64,000 nt of DNA from Strix aluco (GCF_031877795.1 NC_133971.1:15106325-15170324), one strand, 5' to 3'. Shown: positions 1-14,575, numbered from the stretch's first letter. The notes: generated by a model from the letters alone, not told the origin. Program-made: numbers and translations.

Positions 1-640
1 GATAGTGGTCGTTACAATATTGCTTTAGAAGATTACATGGTTTGAAGAAACAGCCCTGTTGACGTAGCTGTTATTTCTGCTTCTAGGTTGCTTCACTTCC
101 TGCAGAGTAACAGTCACAAGCACCATCTTACAGCCAGACCTAGACCAAGGCTTCTCATCCATATGGACCAAATGAAGAGAAAAAAGCACTGGGTCGCTTA
201 TGATTTTGCAGAAGGGGCAGACGGGTGGGGACGAGAGGAGCAGCTGCTGATGGCAGGAGAGGGGCCATGCAGTTTCGCCTACAGAACAATTGCCATCTCG
301 CACAACTCAGCTTCATCTTCAGTGATGGTGGCACGTTGTTTTTCCCTGGCTGTAGCCCAGGTTGGCAAGCAGCGAGGCCATGGCTGCGTTGCAGCTGCCC
401 CACTTTGCTTATGCACAGAATAAACTGTTGGCAGTATTAAATGTGGATGAGCTGCTATGGTCTCACGTGTGAAGACAGAAGGAACAGTCCAGTTACTTGT
501 ACCAGAATCCATTGTCCCCTCTACTCAAAACTGTTTTATTGGCTTCTTCGGAAACACCAGCTCGCAAATAGTTCCCTGGTCCCCCGGGGAAAGGCAGGCT
601 CCACGGTTTAAATTGAGTGTTTAATGTGGGAGTTAAAAGA
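1..640. other. Upstream flank of ARSB, no gene recognised
   Basis: No convincing coding region is seen on either strand; the short open frames have no recognisable composition or domain. An AATAAA hexamer lies at 419-424 on the + strand. In mammals DMGDH lies upstream of ARSB in the same orientation, so this could be distal 3' flank of that gene, but nothing in the sequence demonstrates it. An inverted CCAAT box (ATTGG) occurs at 538-542. Confidence 0.5.
463..469. promoter_or_regulatory. Candidate CLEAR-type E-box (TCACGTG) upstream of ARSB
   Basis: The heptamer TCACGTG sits about 510 bp upstream of the start codon. It matches the core of the CLEAR element (GTCACGTGAC) recognised by TFEB/TFE3 in promoters of lysosomal genes. 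Flanking bases match less well (7 of 10 overall). The site fits the gene's function but is a short motif, so chance occurrence is possible. Confidence 0.35.
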
Positions 641-802
641 CAAAATCGCACGGGCTCTCCAGCACGGCTGAGCTGGACACTCTGCTAACACCGGCGGCAC
701 CTTTACAATCTCTTTTTGAAGCTCATTTCGAAACTAATCGGCCGAGAGCCGCGCCGCTTGCCCCCGCAGCGGGACCGCCGGCGCCCGGCCGTGCCGGCCC
801 CA

Positions 803-825
803 GGGGTTCGGGGCCGGGGCCGGGG
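803..825 (+). promoter_or_regulatory. G-quadruplex motif in ARSB promoter/5'UTR
   Basis: Four runs of four guanines occur at 803-806, 810-813, 816-819 and 822-825, separated by loops TTC, CC and CC. The last three runs form three GGGGCC hexamers at 810-827. This fulfils the standard G4 rule with very short loops. If transcribed, it would also be an RNA quadruplex in the 5'UTR, roughly 155 bases before the start codon. Confidence 0.6.
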
Positions 826-979
826 CCGCCCAGCCCGGCCCAGCCCAGCCCCGCCGGGCGGTGCCCGCGGCCGGGCGCGCCCCACGCCCCCTCAGCCCGG
901 CCCGCCCGGCGGGAGGAGCCGGGCGCCGGCGCGGCCCGTCCCCCAGGCGGTCTCCGCGGCCCAGTTCCTGGTGGCGAGG

Positions 980-1276
980 ATGGCGCGACGGCAGGGCGTC
1001 CCTGCGCCGCTCCGCCTGCTCCTCCGCCTGCTCCTCTGCCCGCTCCTCTGCCCGCTGCTCTGCCCGCCGCGGCGGGCGGCGGCGCGGCCGCCCGCCCCGC
1101 ACCTGGTGCTGGTGCTGGCCGACGACCTGGGCTGGGGCGACGTGGGCTGGCACGGCTCGGCCATCCGCACGCCGCGGCTGGATGCGCTGGGGGCGGGCGG
1201 CGTGCGGCTGGAGCGGTACTACACCCAGCCGCTCTGCACCCCCTCCCGCAGCCAGCTCCTCAGCGGCCGCTACCAG
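980..1276 (+). CDS. ARSB: ARSB exon 1: signal peptide, metal-binding DD and formylglycine motif (residues 1-99)
   Basis: The ATG at 980 has A at -3 and G at +4, a strong Kozak context. The frame is open upstream to 716 but contains no in-frame ATG there, which fixes the start. Residues 11-28 form a leucine/cysteine-rich hydrophobic signal peptide, followed by an arginine/alanine/proline stretch and then the mature sulfatase fold from about residue 41. D48 and D49 correspond to calcium ligands D53 and D54 in human. C86 in the CTPSR motif is the cysteine that SUMF1 oxidises to formylglycine (human C91), and R90 is the motif arginine. The exon ends in phase 0 at TACCAG before a GTAGGG donor. Its 297 nt are five codons shorter than human, all within the N-terminal leader region. 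Confidence 0.95.
1013..1060 (+). repeat. 12-bp tandem repeat encoding the signal peptide core
   Basis: Four consecutive 12-bp units (1013-1024, 1025-1036, 1037-1048, 1049-1060) encode [12 protein letters not shown] and CPLL. The first two are identical and the last two differ at one base. A degenerate fifth start (TGC CCG) follows. Being a multiple of three, unit gain or loss would change signal peptide length without shifting the frame. Confidence 0.85.
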
Positions 1277-1987
1277 GTAGGGCGCGGGGCGAGGGAGACG
1301 CCCGGGGGCACGCAGCCCCGGAGTTGTTGCCGCGGCGCGGCGGGAGGCTCCCGCCATCCCTCGCCGGCGGCGGCGACGCCTTCCCGGTCGCTTCTCGCCG
1401 CCCTCCGCGGAGTGTCGGCGGGTGACTGGTGGGATCCTGCTGTCCTGCTTGATCTTAGCAGCACTGTGGAACAGTTTGGCCTCCTTGTATCTCATGTAAA
1501 GATGCGCTTGGAAGAAGGCTGCTGTGTGAAACCCGATCGCGTTTCTGTGCAAACTTACTTCGCTTACTTTTGGCGTGCTAGCTCGGGAATGAACTAGAGG
1601 TAGGTTTAGTGCAAGTTGTTCTGCTTCAGGAAAGCCCAAGTTCTCTCTATGCTTCAGTTGGGTCAACAGGCGTGGCAGTGTATTGTTAAAAATATCTCTG
1701 TCCAAGTCATCTGGTACATCTGGACAGACACACAGTCAAGGTGCAGCCAGAAGCGGGTCAGCACCACGTGTTCAGTTTGTGCAGCATCTTTTCCAGTGCA
1801 GTGTTTCAACACGTCCTAACCTGTACATTCTCCTTCGTATGATACCACAGGGGGTAGACATTTATGCGCCCCTTGATGGTTAGTCTGGGTGTCTAGCTGC
1901 TTTGTAGTCATAGTCATGATTTTTCCCGTTCTTTTCTGTTGCACTGGTGTAAGAATTGGACTTTATCATACTGATGTACTTCTCCCC

Positions 1988-2029
1988 CTTCCCCCCCTTA
2001 TTGCAATTTTGGCAGAGAAGGGGGGGAAG
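1988..2029 (+). repeat. Perfect 12-bp inverted repeat (hairpin) in intron 1
   Basis: CTTCCCCCCCTT at 1988-1999 is exactly complementary to AAGGGGGGGAAG at 2018-2029, leaving an 18-base loop. The stem has seven consecutive G-C pairs, so the transcript hairpin should be stable. Confidence 0.7.
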
Positions 2030-2560
2030 AAGAATACAGCATGGACAGAAAGAGTATTTTCACAAAGGGTTAAGTGTATTTCAGAAACTTCCCCTCTTTC
2101 ACAAAAAGCCCTGCACAGCATGTTAACCATAGTGATTTGTCAAAGAAACTGTTCAGAATGAAAATAAATGTCATCCTGTATTAGTGGATGTTATCTCTTG
2201 TTGTTGCGGGAAGGCTGTTCTAGGTGATACGTACTCTTTCCAAGCAACGTTTGTTCTGTTCCTAGAAACTCCAAGAATCAATGAATAGGAAGATGTAATT
2301 GACTTTTTCTTTACCAGCTCTTCAAATTGTTTTATTAAATAACCTAAAACATTTCTTCATTATGACTATTTCTAGAATACAGTTCATACTCTGAACATGC
2401 TTATTAGAAATGGACATTGCTGCATCTGATCTTAAAAGTGGAAATTGGAAATGGTCATAGTTCATTTAAATTCATTGTATGCTTCTGACTTAGTAATTTA
2501 ATCATCTTTGTGTTGACCTTGTTACAAATGAGTACAATAATATTAGAAAACATTATTTTC

Positions 2561-2687
2561 TAGGTCAGGTTGGACAGGACTTTGATCAACCTGATCCAGT
2601 GGAAGGTGTCCCTGCCCATGGCAGGGGGGCTGCAACTGGATGATCTTTAAGGTCCCTTCCAACCCAAACCATTCTATGATTCTATGA
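2561..2687 (+). mobile_element. CR1 LINE, 3' end fragment, sense orientation
   Basis: About 125 bp matching the 3' terminal region of avian CR1, including the GGATGATCTTTAAGGTCCC block, the AACCCAAACCATTCTATG end and the terminal ATTCTATG-type 8-bp repeat. The 5' truncation is severe, as is typical of CR1. It is the only copy in the window in the same orientation as ARSB. Confidence 0.9.
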
Positions 2688-4185
2688 AAATGGAAGAAAT
2701 TTTTTTATAAAATTTCAAAGACACTCTGTGCAGGAAATAATTATGTATCAAATATGTAGGATTTTGTTTTGTTTTACCCATTGATATGATTAGTAATTGC
2801 TCAGAGATTTAAGAAAGTAACCTAAATCTGGTCCTGTGTGGAGCTGGAATTTTGATAGTCACCTTGTAGTCCGTAAAGAAAGAAGAGCAAAGGTATTGGT
2901 TTATGAAAGCTATAGGTTTGGGGTTTTTTTATTATTATTGTTTCCCTCCCCTTTTTTTTTGCTTTCTAGAGGCAGTGGAAGAATTTGGAATGCTTTGCTA
3001 GCTTGTGTCTTTCACTATATTATTAATCTTTCTTGTAATACTGCATTTACAAAAAAAACTCCTTCTTTTTTCCAGCTCCTCTTTCAAAGATAATTAGTAA
3101 CTAGTAGGCCCTTTGTAAGTAGACTCTTACTTGCTGAAGATCAGGGCTTATTTGGTTTAAAAGTCAATGAAAAGTGTTGCTAAAATGATGTTCTAAAAAT
3201 TAGCTATGCCACTTGCTACAATAGAGTACTTAGTGGAGTTTTAAAATCTGGTGTCTTGTGCTCTAGGAGGTCTTAGAGATTTTGTGCTTTGATGGAGACA
3301 GTTTACTATAAATATTTAGTAAATAAACCAGGTATTTATACTTGTATGTGTATGTTTGCTGGCCTAGGTTTAGGGTAGTGCCTGTTTTTTTTCTGGAGGA
3401 GATAAGGGAGTTGACAAAAGTCAGCTTCTAGTACACAGTAATTGAAGAGGTTCCTTGAATTGAGCAAAATATACTACTTGCAGTATTGTTGTCAGTCATG
3501 GTTTTGTAAAGATATACAAAATTCACCACTTGTTAAAATCAGCAACTTATGTGGAACTGTTAAAGGTCAGATCTAAAGGTCAGTGTTTAAAACTTGTGTC
3601 ACCCCCAGTATCCAAATGTTCCTTTGTTTTTATAGTGCTCGCACTCATTTTATGCAAATAAATGTATAAATATTTATATATAATGTCCATTTAGAAGAGT
3701 AATGCAAAAATGGCTTTCTTACCTTTGATCATGCTTTCCTCCAGTGACTGTTCTGTGATACAGGCAAGAGCTTGGTAGCTTCACCTGCCATGCACCTTTT
3801 TGTCCATCTCCATCCCATCTAAAATCTCTCTCCATGTTGAGATGTTGTACCTAGCCTTCAAACAGACCATAATGGTAATTGTTACCTATTAGATTTTCAG
3901 ATGAAAACAGAAAAGGCACTTTTTTTAAATTGGGGTTGATTTATACCTGGAAAGGTCTTGTTAGCCCCTGTGGTGCTGTTTCCTTGTCTTCCTCCATGCT
4001 ACCCCTGCCCTCCCCCTGTGGCTTCCTCATCTTTCTGGGTGCCACATTGGTAAAAGCAGGAGCCCCTTAAAACTAATGCTAGCATCTGGTGTAGCTGTGT
4101 TTCTTTTTGCACCTGCTTATAAAGTAATCTATGGGAATACATTGCTGCATTATAACTAATCCCTCATCTTTCTTTTCTCTTCTAG

Positions 4186-6773
<2,588 letters not shown>

Positions 6774-6964
6774 GCTATCTTCTGGGGAGTGAGGATTATT
6801 ATTCTCATGACCGTTGCGTCCTCATCAAAGCAAAGAACGTAACACGCTGTGCTCTGGACTTTCGAGATGGAGAAGAAGTTGCAACTGGGTTTAAAAATAT
6901 GTACTCCACTAATTTATTCACAGAAAGAGCTGTAGATCTTATAGCCAATCACAAAACGGAGAAG
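6774..6964 (+). CDS. ARSB: ARSB exon 3: glycosylated region with disulfide pair (residues 162-225)
   Basis: The exon completes the split glycine codon left by exon 2, then runs [11 protein letters not shown] to NHKTEK, 191 nt ending in phase 0 before GTACAG. C176 and C187 correspond to the human C181-C192 disulfide. NVT at residues 183-185 is a predicted N-glycosylation site equivalent to human N188. The block [11 protein letters not shown], typical of ARSB, is unchanged. The 5' splice site GTACAG is the weakest-looking of the six donors by eye. Confidence 0.97.
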
Positions 6965-7745
<781 letters not shown>

Positions 7746-9412
7746 TAAATAATCTTTCAGTAATAACTTTGATACAGTGTCTAACAAGCTAACTGCAGAG
7801 ACATCTGGCCGCTCTCTCCTTCTTCCATGTATTTTCTAACTGCAGAAGAGCAATGAAAGTGAAACAGGACTTTATACGAGAAGGAGCAGTTTCTCTCCCC
7901 CCTCTTACTGCTTTCTCAAGCATGACAAAAACAACTCTGAAGAAGTGTCTGTGCAAATAGGGGCTACTCCTATTGGAGTAAAAACAACATTGTAAAAACA
8001 GGAGTGCAGTGAAATTGGAGGTGTCTTACTTGCCACTGTGGTTACCGCATATCTGTCAGAATTGAATCCTTAATGAGAGTGATCTACCAAATTAATTTGT
8101 CCTGAGCTATGGGTAGCTGTCTGATCAGTCTATAAATTGCCACATGTTGCATGAAACATGAGCAGCCAGACAGCAAACAGTTTGAAGCCAAAACTCTTTT
8201 CTTTCCCTTGCTTTCATGTAACATGTAATTTTTGTCTTGCTTGAAGTATTTCACTGGCACTTTACTCCCGTGAAGCAAAAGTCTGTTAATAAAAAAGCTT
8301 AATACGTGATGATACAGTCTAGGCTGCCAAATTACAGGCTAAGTTTTTGTACGTACTAGCATGTGATCTGGTTTCTAGATTATTAGGGTAATTCAAATAA
8401 TACATTACAAAGCAGTCGCCTTTGTTTCCAGATTAGGAATGAAACAATCTTTTTGTAATACAGTTGCTTGGCTGGATTTCATGAACACAGTTGTTCTTGT
8501 TTGGTTGGGAGTGTGAAGTAGCCTTTCAACGCTTACAGTTGCTTTTTGCCCAGGCTTTACGTTTTAGGGTTGTCAAAATGGCAAATTAATTTTCTGTGAA
8601 CTTCAAAGAAAACCCTACAACAATAGCAACAACATCAAAACCTCAAACCCCAAGGTTTGATGAAAATGCAGGTGATGTGTTTTGAGTTTAGCAGCTGCTT
8701 CCTATAGCACTTGGAATCATGGAATTTCATTTTGAGTCCAAACCTGTTTGCCTTATGGTGTTACGTTTGTGTCCAGGTTTTGGCTCTAAGAGGATTCGAT
8801 AACTCTTCTATGCCTGTTTCTGTTTACAATGTTTTCATATTTAGAACTGAAAGTAAGCAAAGCCGTATGGAAAATGATACCAATATTTATTCCATATGGA
8901 AAAAATCCAGTCTTTGCTGATGGGGTCCTAGTAGAGTTATTTCAGTGATGTTTGTTCAATACATTGTGGAATAAAACTAAAGACATCTGAGCTGGAATTA
9001 CAGGGTATGACTGAATTAAAAAGGCAAATTAATTTTTTTGTTTTTAAACTTTTTTTTTTTTTTCTTCAAATTATGACAGTATACCTTGCTTTTAACAGTA
9101 GTTATCTTGCAATCAATTACAGGTACAATTCAACAAGAGTCAGTCAGGAAAATCCAGTGTCTGCCCTATCTAATGGGACTTATCTTGAGTTAATTGACAT
9201 TTTAAACTTCCAGGAGTGGAATTTAATATGCTTGAAGTGCAGGGAAATTGAACCTAGATCATGCAAACCAGGGGGCAGTGATTGGGGTTTTTTCAGTGTT
9301 CTTTCTTCACTTCAAACAACTATTCTTTACAGGCCTAAAACATTGCATACATTAAAGACCCAGTTTCCAAAAAAACCAAACGCTGAAACTATTAAGCATT
9401 AAGAAAAAAGGC

Positions 9413-9436
9413 ACCCCCCACCCCCCCCCCCCCCCC
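9413..9436. repeat. Interrupted C homopolymer (C6-A-C16)
   Basis: Six C, one A, then sixteen C. The opposite strand is a G tract capable of quadruplex formation. Length is likely variable and prone to assembly error. Confidence 0.9.
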
Positions 9437-9670
9437 GTGAAATCTATTTATTGGTTTTGCAGATGGTGTGTTTTAAAATGGTCATTAGAACATGATTGAA
9501 AAGAAACACGAGAGGGTCTGCAGTTGAGCATCTTGTGCTAAGAGTTGTGCTGTGTGAGATCTCTGCACAGCTTTGAAGTCCTTTGTGATTGGGGGTCGTA
9601 GTGTGCACTGGTAGCTATAATATGGTTATATACTTATAGTATGATACTACCTTCAGTTCTTGAGGACATG

Positions 9671-9684
9671 CCTCCTCGAGGAGG
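9671..9684. repeat. 14-bp perfect palindrome
   Basis: CCTCCTCGAGGAGG reads the same on both strands. It lies in a locally GC-rich patch of intron 4. No known element boundary or binding consensus was recognised, beyond the XhoI-type CTCGAG core. Confidence 0.6.
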
Positions 9685-11572
9685 TGGTGCTCCCTCTCCC
9701 TGCCCCAAGTGCTCTCCTGGGACTGGGAGACCCTCTTGCTTAGTATGGCAAGAGAGACACATTTTCCTCTACAATCAGGACTTCTCTCCGGGAAAGTTCT
9801 TCCTGTGTTGTGGGGTTAAGAATCAATTTAAGGATTTAAATGAAGACTGCAAGAGAGAATCTAGGGAAGGGTAAAGTGTGTCCATAATTTTAATGAGCAG
9901 TATCTATGTGTCTCCTCAGCATAACAGTTAAGACACAGGATCATAAAAGCACTCTGTTTTGTTGTAAACCTGTGTCTTGATAACTGTGGTGTTGGAAACC
10001 TGTAGAGGAAAAAGAAGTGAAGACCCTGCTTTTATGGTAGATATTACTAGATTCATTACTATTCCCAGTTTAGTTGTGTCCAAAATTCACACTTGGATCT
10101 TTGCATCTCTCACTGCTTCAAAATTCCCCCCCAAAAAATAGTTTACAAGTGATCATTTGCTATTGTGCATTGCAACAAACATAGTCTTCCGGTTGATTCC
10201 TTCACTGTGAAGTGTCAACGCCCAAATTAGAGATCTCTTTCTAGTGAGTGCTCACTGAAACACTCTAGAACATAATATAATCTTTGCTCTCATGATAGAT
10301 TTCTTTTTATTAAACTCTTTTGTGTTTCTTCCTATTTATATATGTTATGGCTCAACCAGGATTGCCTTGAAAACATTCCAGCTGGCAAAGGGAAATACTG
10401 TGGATTTTAAGAGGGCCTTGTAAAATGTGTAGAAGAACTCCAGTTCCTGTTTAAAGTGGCCTGATGGAGACACTGGGCCACAAATGAAGTAATCTGGTCA
10501 AGTTTGACTCCATCAGTATATCATGTAAATCAACATCTCTGGTGTCTTTTTGAACAGATATACAAGCTGTTTCTACAGATGAATAAGAAAAAAAAAAGAT
10601 GACCTAATTCAGTGGTATGTGGGGTTGTATTTGTGTATCAAGTAGTAGCTTGAGAAGTCTTGACTGATGTGATACGAATTAGAATTTGCTTTTATGGACC
10701 ACCTTTTATACTGTAAATACAAGTAAATCTACGCTAATGAAATCAGTGGTGAAAATGAAGTCGTTGCCTGTTCAAGCAAAACAGATAAAAATGGTTGCTG
10801 CACTGGCTTGGGTACACTTGAAATCAAAAAAAATGAGATGTAGGATTTATTTTTCTTTTGAGGAAACAGAAGAGGCTATACTACTAACTTTCCTGAAGAG
10901 GGCCTTGATTTAAAATAAATAATGGTCATAAAAAGCATTCAAGTGGTACAAATTTACCTCAGTGCTATTAACACTGACTTAGAGTCCAAATTTTGCTTCA
11001 AATATAGACCTACGATTTGAGATAAGAAGTAGGGATTTGCTGTAAATACCATGTGTTTATAGTTTTAGCAACATATTACAAGTAATTTTGGTGGAAACTT
11101 AGCACACTAGAGCAAAAGAATCTGACCTCTAATTTCAGTTCTGTATTAAAGCTACAGCCCCTTGCTTTATTTACTTTCAGCTTTTTAATATATTAATATA
11201 TATTAATAATTTTGGAGCAAAACTCCTTACCGCTCTTTCTTCCAGTATGTCTCTTAATTCTTAAGTGTGGATTAGCACTGTAGTGTCTGGTAGTTGCCAT
11301 AAGAGGGCTTTGAGCAGTAAAATATGTAGAACTTCTCAAGCCTTGGTTTACATTTCTAAGAGGAAACCACATAAATCCTTTCCATAATGGACAGTGATGA
11401 CTGTTTTTGCTCCAAAAGAGGGTCTTTTTATCATTTTAGAATTATGATTAATAAGAGCACAGATTGTTTTGGACATACTTACTGATGTTTATACAGTCTT
11501 TTTCACCCCCGTAGATTTTTTCCCCCCCAAATTTCATATTACCCTAATAAAGACTTTTTCTCAGTCTTTCTG

Positions 11573-11595
11573 CCCCCCCCCCCCCCCCCCCCCCC
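11573..11595. repeat. C23 homopolymer in intron 4
   Basis: An uninterrupted run of 23 C lies directly before TTCCAG. It acts as an extreme pyrimidine tract in the sense transcript and as a G23 tract on the other strand. Confidence 0.9.
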
Positions 11596-11601
11596 TTCCA
11601 G

Positions 11602-11755
11602 CCAGTATATTGTGGCTTTTGTCTAATAAAATGATTTTTTTTTTTTGCTTACTTCTAGCTCCTGCTTTGGTAGAAACAAGGGATCTGACTTTCACTGGTT
11701 CCTTAAGGGCAGTATCTTATCTCCTCCCTGAATAAACTCCTGCTCCTTCCCTTTT
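11602..11755 (+). other. Candidate cryptic terminal exon with poly(A) signal in intron 4
   Basis: A CTAAT branch-like motif (11543-11547), a T/C-rich tract containing C23, and TTCCAG at 11596-11601 form an acceptor. Spliced from exon 4 (phase 1), the frame stays open for 44 codons, starting with a split GCC alanine and including a hydrophobic stretch. It ends at TAA 11733-11735, which overlaps an AATAAA at 11731-11736, with a T/G-rich stretch following. The product would stop just before the D295-N296 metal site. This is inference from sequence only; chance is quite possible. Confidence 0.2.
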
Positions 11756-14545
11756 GCTGGTAAGGGACTTCAGAGAGACTTTTAATTGCGGATTGTTGAA
11801 GCCAACTGAAGGACAGATTGGTTAGAGCAGTTATTCTCTGGCTGTGGTGTCAGAGGTGCTAATTTTGGAGGTTGTGTTGTCAAATTTTTTTAGTAAACCT
11901 GCTCAGTCATAGATCTGAAGACTTGCTTTAATTGGTCTTGTCAGGAGGTTCTGGGTGGTTTGGTGCATTGCCAGCAAGGAAGGTGTCTGGGCATTTACTG
12001 TCTGAGCATCTGCTGCTTCGTAAGAGGAAATAAGCACAGGTGTCTTAGCTGCAAGCACCTTCAATCAAACTAGTTATTTGGATCCATATATTCCCAAATA
12101 TTACTTTTCTGTTTCTTGATTATTTCAGCTTGTTATACAGGCAAAGGTTGTGGCTGATCACTGTACTTCCATTGGTCAGAGTTGTTGCATGTCAATCATA
12201 AATAGTGAAAGGTGCATGTGGTTGGTGTTCTGTACTCCAGTGTTGGCTTTTACTCTTTTTTTAGGCTTTTTCCACGTTAAAGTATGGGTGGTAAGAATAA
12301 ATATTTTAGAAATAAAAGAATATCTTCTCTGCCATATGATGCAGATAATAGTAATGAGACATGTAGACTGATTTGTGAGAATATATTATGAAAGGCAGAA
12401 ATATTATGATGGAAATTAATTTCAAAATCAAGTCTGAGAAAGTGTTGATAGTCAACATATTAATTATTTTTCCCCCATCTTAAAAAACCAAAGATGTTTT
12501 GTAGGAAATGTTTATTTATCTTCCCTTCCTTCTAGCATTAACCCCTTCCCATCCACCCTGCTTTTTCTGTGAAAAACCTAGCACTCCAAACCAGAGATCC
12601 TGAACACAGGGAGACCTTGTGCCAGAGATGCTTCTTTTTTCCCTTTGTATTTAAAAATTCCAACATAAGTGGAATCTTGAGTTTTTCTTGCTGTTTTTAG
12701 CCAGTGCTTAAAGTGAAGTTCACTTGTAAATGAAACTCAGAAGTGAATTTTGCCCAGAGTTGCAAGCTGGCCATTTTTGTGCGAGGCTTTGACTTAAGCA
12801 TGCTAATAGTTAACCTAGCAAATTTTTTCTCACTGAGATGGATGCTGAAAACAACTCATTTTACATGTTAACGACATATAATAGTTTCCCACAGCTCTCA
12901 GATGGTTGTCTTAAACTATGATTACTATTAAACTATATTAGTTTGTTCTCCATAATAGTGTTTAAGAACCCATTATTCTTTGTGTCAGAATCTTCTACAC
13001 CCAAATCAGTGGTCAGGTTCAGTGCTCTGTCACTGGGACAAGTCCAAAGTTTTCTTGACTACATCTCATTTTACTTGCTTACTACAGACATGGAGAGTTT
13101 GTCAGGTTATTCCCACTGTTCATAGCTTAAAATTTCCCTCTGTGTTTCTCTTGTGTTTGGTGATGGTAAATGGTAGCATAGACCTGACACAGCAGGGTCT
13201 GTAATTATTGAGACCTATTTAATTACTGAGACTGCTTACAATGAAAGCAGTCGCCTGAAACTGTCTGTTCTAGGATTGCTCCTATCATGAAAACTGTACT
13301 GGTAGGGGAAGAAAAAAAAAAAATTCAATAGGATGAAAAAGGGCATTGTTCATGCAGCTTTTGTAGGGCAAAATTTGTAACTATTGGAATCTTGTGTACA
13401 TCAAATGCATTTTTTTTCCATGAGATCAAATTTCCCTTTTTTTTTCTTTTTCCACTTTAGAAAAGTCAGAATAATAAAGAGACAGTTCTGGTGAGTTAGA
13501 AAAAAAAGGTAGAAGTTGATTTATCTTAGCACAACTCTGTAAAAGTTGCTCTGTAAATGCTCAGTAAAGTTGCTCAGCAAAAGGTGCTCTGATGCAGAAG
13601 ACGTATTATGTTCCCTTGATGGAAAATAAAAGCCCTATGGGTGTATTTAAAGCATACAAGAATTACATTAGCAGAATTTTGTAGTAGAAGGTGTAGCTTT
13701 GTGTTTCTGTTGTCCTTTTAATGGAAAGGCTCTCAGTACTTCTTCCATCACACACAGAAAAAAAATCTGTATTGAGCACTGAAAACATAATAATGCGTCA
13801 GCACTCTGAAGACACTTTCTGGAGTGGCTTTTCTGCTGCTTATATTGAACCTTCAAGGTTACTCTTTCCACTGAGGGTATACAGAATCAGACTGAAGTAT
13901 ACAACAGGTGTTTTTTCATCAACTGATCTTAAGCAAATTATTTTGGTTTGTTTCGTTGGCGATATATGTTTCGTGTTAGCCATCAGAGGGAATGTACTTG
14001 CATTTCTCACACTTGCAGTGTAATTGAAACACACAGCAACGAATGGATCTTTCAGATGCCGTATGGGGAAGCTGGGAAGAACTTGAGTTCAAATTAAGGG
14101 CAAAGTTATTCTCTAATTCATGCTGCGAGTCTCTTATCCACAGTGTAGATCTCTGCTGTGTATTCTGTACTTTTTTTTTTTAAAATGAAACCTCAATGGG
14201 AGTTCCGCACTTGGAACACATACAGAATAAGCATTATTCATGCTGTGAAGATCAGAGGGGAGAAATTTTCCCCAAATGGGATCCTTTACCACTATTATCG
14301 ACAGTGGTCTCTGTTTAACTGTGAGTCACAACCATGAGCTTAAATCACACAAAGGAAGGTCTCTGAAGTCCTGTTCTGTGACCTAGACTTTCAACAAGAA
14401 TGCTGGAGGTCAAAAATGAGATGCATTTACAGAGTTGTGCATTGAAGCTGTCTGGTGCTTGCTTGTATTGTGTCTGGCACTAGTAAGTGCTATTTAGTTC
14501 CCTTTCATATATACTAAATTCACACAGAAAATTAAAAAAGGTTTT

Positions 14546-14575
14546 GTTGTTTTTTTTTTTTTTTAAAAAACAACA
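14546..14575. repeat. Poly-T tract with 11-bp inverted ends
   Basis: TGTTGTTTTTT at 14546-14556 is complementary to AAAAAACAACA at 14565-14575, with a T8 loop. This is probably a simple-sequence by-product. Confidence 0.5.

Larger units (their letters stand above)
680..1440. promoter_or_regulatory. CpG island spanning promoter, 5'UTR, exon 1 and start of intron 1
   Basis: This block is very GC-rich with dense CpG, in sharp contrast to the AT-rich introns. Several GC boxes (CCGCCC and GGGCGG type) occur, for example near 826-831 and 855-860, and no TATA box is visible. This is the usual architecture of a housekeeping lysosomal gene promoter. The exact transcription start cannot be read from sequence alone. 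Confidence 0.85.
1277..4185 (+). other. ARSB: ARSB intron 1 (2.9 kb)
   Basis: The donor is GTAGGG and the acceptor is TTCTCTTCTAG. The first 150 bp belong to the CpG island. The rest is AT-rich and contains a CACGTG E-box at 1765-1770, a 12-bp inverted repeat at 1988-2029 and a CR1 tail at 2561-2687. No other gene is seen. Confidence 0.9.

Noticed and set aside
1..440. Overlapping short open frames on both strands upstream of the promoter
   Set aside because: They have no recognisable domain or splice structure, and frames on opposite strands overlap with equal quality.
716..979. Open frame continuing upstream of the ARSB start, up to 88 extra codons
   Set aside because: There is no in-frame ATG upstream, the composition is GC-driven Pro/Arg/Gly, and the ATG at 980 has a strong context and leads straight into a signal peptide.
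734..1705. 323-codon open frame on the minus strand across exon 1 and intron 1
   Set aside because: It is antisense to a verified exon, low-complexity Arg/Ala/Pro, and explained by the lack of stops in GC-rich DNA.
8711..8760. GGAATCATGGAATTTCATTTTG resembling a CR1 3' end on the minus strand
   Set aside because: Similarity stops after about 15 bases and the diagnostic GGTTGGAAGGGACC block is absent.
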